A DNA stretch of 64,000 bases from Tigriopus japonicus (lineage: Eukaryota > Arthropoda > Copepoda > Harpacticoida > Harpacticidae). Of this stretch, positions 36,450 through 47,100 are shown one piece after another. Where the stretch lies: positions 3,028,437-3,092,436 of the forward strand of contig CM021322.1 of the NCBI GenBank assembly GCA_010645155.1, read 5' to 3'. Positions within the stretch are counted from its first letter, which is position 1. Every line of letters begins with the position of its first letter. Position numbers and translations under genes: made by a program. Under the pieces are notes generated by a model. That model worked only from the letters and a program-made list of their open reading frames with translations, ran no database searches and was not told where the DNA came from.

Positions 36450-37545
36450 AATGATCATATCTTCCAAAATATTTGAGCAAATGGTCTGAAATTGTATGGA
36501 GAGTCTTGGATAACCATTAGGTACAAATCTTGTTACATGTGGCTACCATCGCACTCAAGAGAATGCTCATTTGTTGAAAGATCAACACGGATTCCGACAA
36601 CACAGATCGTGTGCAACCGGACTTTTAGAGAATGTGGACTATGTATACAAGTGTATGGATAGTGGTCAAACCGTGGACATTGTGTATCTGGATTTTGCCA
36701 AGGCCTTCGACAAGGTTCCGACCTTGAATTTAGTGAACAAGCTCGCCAGGTTTGGAATTGGAGGCAATGTAGCACGTGTATGAATGTAACATGTAGAGCT
36801 TGGTTGAGCAATCGATTGCAAAGAGTTGTGCTTAATGGTAAATCTTCGTCTTGGGGCAAACTAAGGTCTGGGGTGCCTCAAGGAAGTGTGTTGGGGCCAG
36901 TTGTGTTCCTTATCTTTATCATGCTTTATCTCAGACATGACAACTTCTTCCCCACTGCGGACAATCAAATTCGCAGACGATACAAAAGTGTTTTGCAGGA
37001 TCTCCAATCAAAGTGACGAATTCCAATTACAGCAACAATTGGATCGGCTCAACAACTGGGCAGAGGCCAATTGTATGCGTTTTAACCCCGAAAAATGCAC
37101 GGTGATGCGTATTGAGCGCTATGAATCACCAATAGTTTATGAAATAAACCATGCACCTTTACAATGGACGAGAGTGCAGAAGGACTTGGGAGTGATACTG
37201 GATCCAACATGAAAATTTGGCTTGCATTGTTCGAAGTTGGCTCCATAGGCAAATTCCACTCTGGGTTTCCTCCGGCGGAATTTTCAATCGAGGTCACCGT
37301 CTGTCCTTACAAAGCTGTATCGGACTTATGTGAGGCCCTTCTTAGAATATGCTACATCTGTTTGGTCACCTCGACTAAAAAGGAATACTGAACTTCTTGA
37401 AAACGTTCAAAGTCGATTCACCGGAATGATCCCCAGAGTTCAAAAACTGCCGTATGAGGACCAATTTCAATTGTTAGGGTTAGATACTCTGACAATGAGA
37501 CGTGCGAAGTTTGATTTACATCTTGTCTTCAAAATTATTCAGGGG
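36450..37545 (+). mobile_element. Broken LINE reverse-transcriptase region (jockey/CR1-like)
   Basis: A non-LTR retrotransposon fragment. In order, the reverse-transcriptase landmarks are SSKIFEQM (about 36450), QHGFRQHRSC with [12 protein letters not shown] (36571-36720), [11 protein letters not shown] (about 36865-36900), the catalytic FADD (36970-36981), a LNNWAEANCMRFNPEKC motif, KDLGVILD, and RPFLEYATSVWSP with LLENVQSRFT (37330-37420). It cannot be read in one frame: frame changes occur near 36780, between about 36915 and 36965, and after 37200, and stops interrupt it. The endonuclease region and C terminus are missing or unrecognisable. It is a dead copy of a CR1/jockey-like LINE; the exact clade is not determined. 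Confidence 0.85.
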
Positions 37546-38660
37546 GTTAGTGAGGGTGTGCGAGGGAGCATTTGTTCTGAGAACCTAAGAATTTCAAAAA
37601 CTTTCTTAAATAGCTTCTGTCATATATATATTGAGTACAAAATATCAAAACTTTTTACAAAGTTAGACAAAACAGTCTGTAGCACTGTATACGTAGTGTG
37701 CACAAGGAAAACGCTGAAATGGCTTCAATTGACGTTTTAAGTATTCACCAATCAATTTCGTATCTAGTTAGAATAAGTTTTCCTAAAAGTAAGAAACTCA
37801 ATGCAAATCAGTGTGGAGATTCATCAAGAGCCGACATTACCGAGTCAATTCACAGCAGCACTGGGCTTGAATGCGCATCGAGGTTTAAGGAGACCGAGAA
37901 AGTTATCTTCCGGCACCCAAGGTTTTGGCCTGTCTTGGCCTTCAAAGGCTAAAAAAGTCGAACATTATGCTTTCAAAGGTAAGCTGAGATCATGAGCGTC
38001 AATTTGGTAGTAAATAGTGCATAGGTAAAGTTGCCTCAAACAGGTCGAACCCAAGAACCACAGTACAATGGAACCAACGTCTTGGGACCAAAATGGCACA
38101 TGCGCGTACTCTTTTGTTATAGCGCTCTAACGGGCTCCTTTTAGAGTAGAGTTTTTTTGAGAATAAATGCTCAAAGACGGAATACAAAAATGTAATATTA
38201 GGAACTGAAGATATAAAGTAGGATAAAAAGTATTAAAAAATACATACTTTGAAGATGCTTTGTTGAAGAAGCATCCACAAAAAGAAGTTTAGGGCCTTTT
38301 AGACTAATAACCCTTGTCGGCAATTACATGCCTTCAAGCGAGTTCGTTGGGTAATGGCATGGAGCTCTTGGGAAGCTCCCAAATGGTCAGCCCAAAAACA
38401 CAACCAAAGCCCTGTACTAAAAGATTTCTACTTAGGTTAGTTTAGACTTTCGACGAAGAAGGTTATGTTTGATGGGCTTTTGATTGCAAACCAAGTTCAA
38501 GCATGACGGGACCCCAACTCCAAAGTAATGGCCGACCCCTATTTTACCACGTAGAAAGGTTGAAAAAGGCAAGTTAATCGCTAGATGGCGCGCGTTCAAG
38601 TTCCATCCACCTGTAAACAACGAAACTGAACATTAAAAAATCAGATTGTATACATACACG
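37546..38660. other. Intergenic region before IAH1
   Basis: I see no gene. The first part may hold further decayed LINE sequence. The last 100 bases should contain the IAH1 promoter and a short 5' UTR, without an obvious TATA box. Confidence 0.5.
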
Positions 38661-39406
38661 ATGTGTTCCTGGCCGAGAATTGTACTGATTGGAGATTCCC
38701 TCACCCAGTTTGGGTTTTCACCGGAAGGATGTTGGGTCTCCATGGTGGCCAACTACTTTCAACGACGTTGCGATGTCATTAATCGCGGATTTTCAGGTTA
38801 CACAACCAATACATTGAGACAAATCTTCCCTCAAGCCATCACAAAAGAATGTCTGGCGGGAGCCAAGGCTGTAACCTTGTTCATTGGTGCCAATGACTCT
38901 GCCCTCAAGGCTGTCAATCCCATTCAACATGTTCCATTAGATGATTTCAAGGTAGAATCTTTCACTCTTCAAACCTTGCCCCTCCATTGATTCACGAAAT
39001 GTTCTTCAATTAGGTCAATTTGAAGACTTTAATCGTGGATATCTTGGAATTGGGGGTGGATACCAGCAAGTTGGTGCTGATCCCACCTCCTCCCTCTGAT
39101 GCCTTTACATGGAAAAGAGTATGCGAAGAGAAGAACAGATCGACTTTGGGGGGTCCACCCAAAACCAACGAAGCTACACTTCTCTATTACAAGGCCGTTC
39201 AATTAATTGCCGAGGAAAAAGGGATATCCTTTGTCGACCATTGGGATGCATTACTAGATGCCTCGAATTTCAATGACGGTCTCCATTTTTCGACCAAGGG
39301 GAGTGAGACGCTCTTTCAAAAGGTTTTGCCTTTTTTGGAGGAACGAACCAAGGACGTCGAGATGCAGTTTCCAGATTGGAAGGATTTGACAGCTATCAAA
39401 TTTTAA
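38661..39406 (+). CDS. IAH1: IAH1-like SGNH (GDSL) esterase
   Basis: A serine esterase of the isoamyl-acetate-hydrolysing IAH1 family; the animal substrate is not settled. Two exons, 38661-38951 and 39014-39406, joined in phase 0 by a 62-base intron, encode 227 residues, a little shorter than human (about 248). SGNH blocks are intact: block I IVLIGDSLTQFG with nucleophile Ser13; block II Gly46 in GFSGYTTN; block III GANDS with Asn78; block V DGLHFS with Asp185 and His188. VPLDDFKVNLK and FLEERTKDV fit the family. I chose the ATG at 38661; the frame extends 5 codons upstream to a TTG only. No signal peptide is seen, so the enzyme is probably cytosolic. It converges with ARPC4, with 206 bases between the stop codons. 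Confidence 0.86.
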
Positions 39407-39411
39407 AATTA

Positions 39412-39424
39412 TCTCTCTCTCTCT
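39412..39424. repeat. Short (TC)n run
   Basis: A CT dinucleotide run directly after the IAH1 stop codon, in the 3' UTR. Confidence 0.7.
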
Positions 39425-39612
39425 AACGATTAATATACATCTCTGAATCCATTTTTGGTATCAGTGTATTTTCGTTACTTAATTAATAGATATTGGTGAG
39501 TAATGACGATGCTATCAATAACAATGGATCAAGAAACGAAGCTTTTGGGTGGAAATGTCATCGTTATGTTTGGAAGCAACAGCGGAACGAAGAAGGATTT
39601 ATCACAGGATTT

Positions 39613-40488
39613 TCAGAACTGAAATAACGTCAAATACATTAATATTAAGCCCAAAGAGCTCAGTCAAATAGAATACTTTACCCGCTTGAGGAATTCTTCG
39701 GCGCAAATCCGAGCCCGAGAATTCACGCAAAGCTTCATTTCCGAGATCTCCTTGTCGATCTCTTCCATGAAATGAATGACAAAGTCTATGAGTTTGTGTC
39801 GGTACATCTCCTCGGTGTGAAAATTGGTGATCAGGAAACTGATATCGTACCCCTATGGAAAATAGCCTTTTTTATGAGGTAATGAACATTCTTCATGTTT
39901 TTTTCTCAACCTACCTCGATTTTTTTCCGCCTCAAGATCACAAAGTTTTCGGCTCTTCTCATCATGAAGCCCATAAACTTATGGCACAAAAGTTTCTCGA
40001 TCTCATCGGCTTGCTTGATGGCGATGGATACCCGAATCGAGTTGATCGACGGCTCGATCAAAACCCGTTCCTTCTCATTTCTCGAAATAATCACCGGATT
40101 TAGTAAAAGTTCGGGCGATTCCTTGACCTCAATCATGGGCTTGTTGTGCTTCTCCACTTTTTGCGACGAGAAATTCTCCAAACACATGGAAGCCTGTAAT
40201 GTTCGCTTAACCGCCAGCAAATACGGTTTCAAAGTGGCCGACTGAAACGAAATCAGAGTCAAAATCCGTATTAAATCCGCTCGAATCTGGCCGAATCCAG
40301 GGGTTAACACCTTCCATTTGGGGTCTTTATCAATATTTCGTGGTCGGGAGAGTCTCAAATCCAAATCAGAGGTGAAACCCTCGGGAATGGGCGGAGAGGG
40401 GAACACTAATTGGCCGGTTAAGGTGTGACTTTGCACCACCATACTAATAAAATGCCTGAATCGATAAGATGATGATGATGCTCACCAT
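39613..40488 (-). CDS. ARPC4: Actin-related protein 2/3 complex subunit 4
   Basis: A core subunit of the Arp2/3 complex, which nucleates branched actin; with ARPC2 it forms the structural centre that contacts the mother filament. Exons on the minus strand: 40488-40486 (just the ATG, before a GTGAGC donor), 40241-39915, 39852-39682 and 39618-39613. All junctions are phase 0 and the product is 168 residues, the same as human. Strong matches include [13 protein letters not shown] sequence near residue 20, [42 protein letters not shown] (residues in the middle) and [14 protein letters not shown] near the end. The last exon contributes only Phe and the stop codon (TTATTTCAG|TTC TGA), restoring the usual LK-x-F ending. 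An in-frame ATG at 40442 would give an unspliced N-terminal extension and is less likely. Confidence 0.94.
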
Positions 40489-41065
40489 GCTGAAAGGCGA
40501 TTCCGCTGAGCCAGGCCTTGTCAAGAAAGGGACACAGGTACGATTTGATATCGGAAATTTGGAGATGGAGGATGTGAGGAAGAGATCCAAGGTTGATTGA
40601 TAACAAGTAAAGGGAGAGAGAGAGAGAGGGAGATCGATGCTTGAACCAGTGCCTCCAGATGTACAAGATCGAAACGCGCAAAAACAATCGCCTACAGGGC
40701 AAGGAAAACGCAAGATTTTTGATGACACATGAGAAAGCACAAGAAAAAGTAAAATACTACAAATTCAAACTTTTTAGATAATTCAAATCTGCTGCAATTG
40801 CCAAAAAATGCCTTAAAATCAAAAGATTGAATCAAAATGGGTAGAATAATAAGTCAATTGCCATGTTTAGATGTAATAACTGTCTCTTACATGCCTAATT
40901 TTGGTCATGAACTAATGTGCTTTTTATGTATTTTTTTCACCGGCCCTTGTGATTTTTTTTGGGTGGAAAATTTTTAAAATTAATAAATTAAATTTAAAAA
41001 TAATTACCACTAAAAGGAAAGTAATTCCTTGTAAAACAAATAAATCATAAAAAATATACAATGAA

Positions 41066-41190
41066 CATTTGTATGAAATTTTATCTACAAACGAGTTACT
41101 GTTGGCAAATTTGGACAACCCTTGTATACTGGGTGGTTCAGGAAAGGAATTCAAAAAATATCTAACCCTGGCTTAACGCTTTATGTCCAA
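41066..41190 (-). mobile_element. LINE ORF 3' end fragment
   Basis: The minus strand reads PEPPSIQGLSKFANSNS then FVDKISYK. This matches the plus-strand fragment at 63146-63322 (DQPTIQGLYRSANSNS, LVDQISYK) over the same length. The sequence past the frame end is also shared (TTTTACAAGGAATTACTTTCC). Frame breaks and loss of the stop show that it is dead. It is probably the C terminus of a CR1/jockey-like LINE. Confidence 0.65.
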
Positions 41191-42560
41191 CAAAGATTGG
41201 AGGAAACATATTGAACAAAATCAAGGAAGGAGCCTGACAAAGGAGGGGAGAGGACCTACTGGTTCAAATTAGTCTCAATTCCTTGAGATTTGGAGGAACT
41301 CTCAGAGCGCAAGTAAAACCTTTGATTGTTATAACTGGGTTTAAGCAAATAGAGTGTAACTTCATACAATCATTTGCAAAATTGTTTTCTTCGCCCAATG
41401 GAATAGTTTAGATTAAGGAGAGGCAAAGCAATACAATTGTGAAAAATTGGTCACATAAAATGTTCACATAATGGAGATGGTGCACCCCATTTTGTCAAAT
41501 TTTGTCAAAGATCTATCTGTTCAAAAACTGTAAAATTCTTATTCAAAACACATAAACAAGTTTAAAAGTATTTTTAGAGCTCTACTAGAAAGCATGAGTA
41601 TCAGTCTCATTTTGATAAAGATAACCAAGAAAGACAAAAAGTTTCTATTTTAAAGCACTTTTTTCTTTAAAACTTGAAAATGGAAACACCAATGAACTTT
41701 TTTTCGTTACTTTTCTGAATATCCCAAACGTTTGGAGTACCCCAAAAGGTTTTTCCCTAGTCGCAGTCTTAAATTCAGACGAATTTGGAAAATTCTATAG
41801 ATCCCACATACTTCATTGATTTTTTTAAAATTTGATAGCTTAACAATTTTGACAGGCATTTGATTTGTTTCAGACTCAAAAATGTAAATTTATTGGTGAC
41901 ACTAAAAATTAATGGTTATCATCAGCTGAAAAATGGCATTTCATATTAGTTTTCACGACTTTAGGGGCCAAAATTGCATATTCTAGTTACCTTTCTCGGA
42001 CCCGAAAAGCGCAATGCGCAAGAGCCGAAAAATTGCGCAAGTCGGACCTCAAAAAGCGCAAGATATGGAAGCACTGGCTTGAACGAACGCCCTTCCTTGA
42101 TTCCTTCGCTCCTCTGAGGAGGTGACAGTACGTCGGGCAGGCTTGCCACTTTAAACATGAGAATTGGGTGTGGATTACTTGTAATGGTTGCGAAAAACAA
42201 CTTTGAGCCAGACATTTCAAAAGCACTTCGACTTTTCCAGGAATTCCACTTTTTCATGACATTTTTGATCTTCCTTTTTTAATCTTTTTGACATTTTGAT
42301 TTTTTGAAATGAGACATGAGAACTTATTTGTGATATATTTCTACCTAAGAACCAAACGGTTTTCGAGAAATTAACCAAATGGCCAATAATGAATTAGTGA
42401 AATGAACCAATTATCTAAAGATTCTTGGACAAAAAGAACCTCCAGTCACTTGAATTTGGAACGAACGCAACCTTTGATCATAAGAACTTTTCGACTAACA
42501 AAATTTCGGTCAAATGAGCTGAAAGAGCTAGAGTGTCGGCACAGTTAGAGAGGCCAATTT

Positions 42561-42672
42561 TGCAGCACTGCCTGCGGAATCACGGTACTTAAACTGAATG
42601 ACCCCTAGCCGGCATCGACACCGAATCCCCGGCTGCATTGAATTCGACAGATAGGGCAGCACTGCAAATCTC
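42561..42672. repeat. Possible short inverted-repeat element
   Basis: TTTTGCAGCACTGCC at the left and GGGCAGCACTGCAAA at the right form imperfect terminal inverted repeats around about 80 bases. No convincing target-site duplication is seen. Confidence 0.3.
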
Positions 42673-42980
42673 ATGTCAACAAATACACAAAAACATATCT
42701 AGTACATCTATGAATCTGAACGGACAGCATTGGTTAGTTAGGTACAAGTTTGATATGTTTTCAATCATTGTTTATCAAACCGAGTTTTTTGAGCAAAATC
42801 AAAATGATTGGATGAGTTCTTGATGTTTCACTGTCTAGGTCTATCTTTAGATAAGATTGCGGTTAGATAATAAACCACAGAATGAAACTTTGAGGCAAAG
42901 TAATGAGTCACCCCGATTTAAATACACATCGCCCAAGAATAAGGTCAAGATCATGATGTATCATCATGCTTAGTCTTGGA

Positions 42981-42988
42981 TATAAAAG
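42981..42988 (+). promoter_or_regulatory. TATA box, HYI gene
   Basis: TATAAAAG lies 44 bases before the ATG at 43025. A TCAATTCT initiator-like sequence begins at 43001, about 20 bases downstream. The spacing fits a TATA-driven core promoter with a very short 5' UTR. Confidence 0.6.
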
Positions 42989-43024
42989 ACCCTCACTTTC
43001 ATCAATTCTCTCTTAGGCTTCACA

Positions 43025-44081
43025 ATGAGTTCCTCCAAGACGTTGAAGTTTTGCGCCAATTTGTCCATGATGTTCCAAGAGGTTCCATTGGCTCAGCGAT
43101 TTAGAGCGGCCAAGGAGGCTCAATTTAAGGCCGTGGAAATGGCCTTTCCTTACGAGATGTCAGCCCAAGACATTGCCAACATCAAAGAAGAATCCGGCTT
43201 GGAACAGGTCTTGATCAATGTATTTCCGGGTTCTAATTTGGGCTTTGCCGCTTTGGATGGACAAGAAACGGCCTTTATGGATAGTTTGGTGAAATCCATT
43301 GAGTATTGTAATGCTCTTAAATGCAAAAAGTCGGTAAAATGATTTAATTCAACTTTGGTAAGGATGTTATTTGAGATTTATTATGTATTTAGATTGCATA
43401 TCATGTCTGGCCGTCAAATGGAAAATCAAGGATCCGAAGCGACACTTTTGAAGAATATGCAAGCTGCGGTTCCAATCCTGGAGCAAAATAATATTGTGGG
43501 ACTACTTGAACCTATCAATGGATATTCTGTCCCTCAATATTTTTTAAATAACTACGAAACGGGTGAGCTCTTGGAGAAAGGATTTGAATGTGTATATATA
43601 TAAAATCGTCTAAATAATGTGGAATATTTGCAGCTCAAAGAGTGATTGAAGAAGTGAATAGTCCTAATTTGCGGTTGCAATTGGATATATTCCATTTGCA
43701 ATTTATCAAGGGCGATTTGACGCACAATATCAAAAAGTTCCTACCAATTACGGGTAAGAAAGATGATTGACCATGTGCAATGGATTACGTGAGAATTCCT
43801 TCGATGGAACTTCATATTTAAAACACAAAATCTCTTTATGAAAAAGTGCCTGTGGCTTCAAGAAATTACTAAGACCAATGCAATTACTTTTAGGTCATAT
43901 CCAAGTGGCCCAAGTGCCTGATCGTAATGAGCCGGATACTTTTGGTGAGATTAACTACAAGTACGTTTTGGATGTTTTGGAGCAAGAAAAGTATGCGGGA
44001 TGGATTGGTTTGGAGTACAACCCCAAGGGTGATACGGTCGCCGGACTCAAGTGGATCAAGGATTTTGGTTACGAGCTCTAA
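43025..44081 (+). CDS. HYI: Hydroxypyruvate isomerase-like TIM-barrel protein
   Basis: Related to bacterial hydroxypyruvate isomerase (hydroxypyruvate to tartronate semialdehyde) and animal HYI/Gip; the animal substrate is uncertain. Four exons, 43025-43329, 43393-43562, 43634-43753 and 43894-44081, give 260 residues. Family motifs in order are FCANLSMMF near the N terminus, GFAALDGQE, LHIMSGR, GLLEPIN with Glu141, LQLDIFH with Asp176, HIQVAQVPDR with Gln202, and GLEYNPKGDT with Glu239. This is the Glu-Asp-Gln-Glu set expected to bind the metal in this fold. The exon 1 donor must be AA|GTCGGT to keep the frame and the family spacing; a nearby GTAAAA would not. No targeting signal is seen. The stop lies 96 bases from the stop of the convergent K2P gene. 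Confidence 0.87.
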
Positions 44082-44159
44082 TGCTCGTTCCTGATTCTTT
44101 TCGATACCTTAATGTTAGTCTTCCAAAATCTATTTTATGATGTAGCATTGGGAATATAT

Positions 44160-44165
44160 TTTATT
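44160..44165 (-). other. Polyadenylation signal, K2P gene
   Basis: AATAAA on the minus strand (TTTATT on the plus) lies 12 bases past the K2P stop codon, inside the short gap between the convergent genes. Confidence 0.55.
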
Positions 44166-44177
44166 TTGAACCAACAA

Positions 44178-47100
44178 TTATCCGTCAAATCGAGTAGGCC
44201 GAATAAGGCCCACTTTCCGAGCTACGTCACGAACTTGTTGCACAATCTTCTCTTGCATGAGATTCAAACACATGGCCAGAAGCGCCATTCCCAAAAGAAT
44301 GTACACCGTACCTATGATGAGCTTCGCTCTGGCCTCGGTTTTGTCCTCGGATTCGTCCACCTGGTAAATGTAATCGTTGCCAGGAACGAAATCCCCGAAC
44401 CCGATCGTCATGAGACTCGTGAAGCAGAAATACGCACCGTCCAAGTAATCCCAACCCTCCCAATTGGAGAAAATGACCGTCCCCAAGATAATATAGAACA
44501 TGAGCACAAAAAGGCAGGATGTGACGGGAATCGTGACTAAACGAATGTCCTCAACTAATTTGAACTCGACTGTCGCCGTTTTTGGGGGAGCCATCTGTAT
44601 CTCTTCCGGATTCGAGTCGTCTCCATGTTCCGGTCGAGTTGTCGTCGAGTCTGGCTTTTTCCGTTTTAATAACGGCGAGAGAGCGGATTTCAAACTCCCT
44701 TTGGTAGGTCTGGGCACTTGGAGGCCATTTGAGGGCTCTGGATGAGTAATGAGATCATTGGCTGTATTAATTTCGTCCTGGTTCACATCTGGAAACTCCT
44801 TCTCCAAATCAATGTCGCCTACTTGAGAGACGACCAAACTAGGGCGACCCTTGCGGGACGCCCTTTGAGAATTTCTCATCGAGGTCTCGCCACTGACTTT
44901 GCGTTTGAGACGATTCTTGAAAGGGTTTGAGAACTTGGATTCGGACTCGTTCGAGCTCTTCTTGCTCGTGGATCCATCTCTACTAGGAATTCGACTCCCT
45001 GATCTCGAGATGGATGAAGGTCCGGAATAATCAGTCGCCAAGGCAGAGGGCAATGTAGCTTTAGTGGGGAGACTCTTCTCCGGTTCACTGCATCTAGAAC
45101 ATAACAAAAGAAAAAAAACCTTGAGATCAACGCCCTTGAATCGTTTTATATCACAAAATACAAGCAGCGTAATGAAATGCATTGTGGCATGTAATTGATA
45201 ACTGTCTTGCATTAACGGCAAAGCCATCGTAATTTCGAATTAAAACATAGCTCCATGAGACCAACCACTTGACATGTCAACCTGCGAGACGGATAGAAAC
45301 ACGCTAATAAATCAACGGCTTGAACCTGTTCGTTTCAGTTCATTAAAGCATGAATTATCTCCATCATAACCTTGACCATAGTGCATTTCCATACGTGCCA
45401 AAGCTTCGTGGATTTGAATTATTAATAGTTACATTAATGGTTCAAGAAATCTTTTTTATTCACCTGCACAACTTTGTGTATGTGTATTTGAAGCTGGATC
45501 CCAAGATGTGTCCAATGTTGGTCATATACAATAACATGAGCGGAATCCCAATCAGAGCGTAGAAAATGGTGGTCAGTTTGCCCATGTCCGTTTTGGGCGT
45601 CAAATTGCCATAGCCTAGAAACAAGAAGACAAAACAAGGTGAAGTAAATCATTTTGAACGAGAAGGAATCATCATCGATTTGGCCCACGTTCACGGAAAT
45701 CGTAGCCGTGAAGACGACGACAACGCCAAAGTCTTCAAAAAGCTATCCACGTATCTTGCCCCCTTCACTTGGCCCAGTAAACAAATGAATGGCTTTCTAG
45801 CCAGAAAAAAAATCCAAACATCTGATTCTCAGCTCACTGACTTGCACTCATTTGTCTTCTTCGAGCTAAAAGAAAAGTTCGTGGAACAAATTGCTCCAGT
45901 TCCCTGTTTTCGATAACTTTGTCCCTCTTACCGCACAGATCAACATTCTCTGGGGCACGATAGGCTTTTAAATTGATGAATGCGACCCTCGTGGCAAAAC
46001 ATACACATACTTTGATGTCACACATTGACCAGGATGTTTCCGCTAATTGAATTTTTCGTTACTCTTTACCCAAAAACGTCATCTTGCGACATAACGGACA
46101 TTTTTAGGCACTTTGAGGTCTTGGTGTAGTGGGAGACCGTTTAGCAAAACCTCCCATGAAATTAACTGGCTCCGACTGCAAAGTTTGTTTCAAAAAGCTT
46201 CGATCTAACTTTATACACCAAAATATCTGTCTAAATCAAACCTACCAGGTGTTTATCTTTAAACTTGAAAAAAGCGTAAAGACAGGACAATGTAAAGCTT
46301 AAACTTAGACAGACCACCATAAATTATTTCTCCAGGAATGGATCATCCGTTAATATGTTTAGGTAAACTTTGCCTTACCCAATCCTAAAAATTGCAACGC
46401 AAATTAAAAACGCGTCCAGACAACCAGATCACTTTATCTTTATCTCCCCTCTTAATCTTTTTTTTTTCAATTTTTTTTTGAAGTATGGGATTAAGAATTG
46501 GGGAAGGAAGGGGTCACATTTTAGTAAATTAGCCTTTGCATTCTCGTATTCTTGTCATTTTACACGTGTAGGAAGGTGAAAATTTACATAAACTTGGTTT
46601 TCTGAAGTAGAGAAAAATATCAAGGAAGTTATTAGTTTAAGATATTATCAAAGTTATTTGTCAAAACAATGTTTTCAATATATTATGAATCCCCAATTTT
46701 ATGTGGCACACCTTGCATAGATACTTTAGATAGATACAGTTCACGATTTCATTCAATAATAATTTTAGTTGCCAATTATCTAATCACTTAAAACTTTAGA
46801 TCTTAGGTGTAAATAATTCATTTTTATTGACAATTACAATGACCACAAGTACTGCAGGTTCCTGACGACTCCTTGTCGGGAAAAGAACGATACCCAGGCA
46901 ATCTTTTTTACTGGTTCTGTAATCTCCCTTTTGATTAACCACGCCCAGAGCAATCAGGAAATGTTGACTCATGTACTAAGGAAGAGAGTGTTTCATCCTC
47001 GTTCAAAGAGCTAAATTAGCGAACTTTTCAAAGCTTTTTCGCGCTCTTTTCTTCAAATAACAAAAGATTTCAAATTGATTACTTTTAGCGGTCTACGAGT

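Larger units (their letters stand above)
40489..43024. other. Intergenic region between ARPC4 and HYI
   Basis: The left end is the ARPC4 promoter and 5' UTR, with a GA repeat at 40613-40630. The rest is AT-rich and repeat-derived: a LINE 3' end at 41066-41190, sequence with several GCGCAAG units at about 41985-42076 ending (minus strand) in a CAGTGCTTCC hAT-type terminus, and a possible small inverted-repeat element at 42561-42672. No gene is supported. Confidence 0.55.

Noticed and set aside
40242..40442. In-frame ATG giving ARPC4 an unspliced 67-residue N-terminal extension
   Set aside because: The extension has no counterpart in the very conserved ARPC4 family. An acceptor at 40242 and an ATG|GTGAGC at 40488 restore the standard N terminus and exact length.
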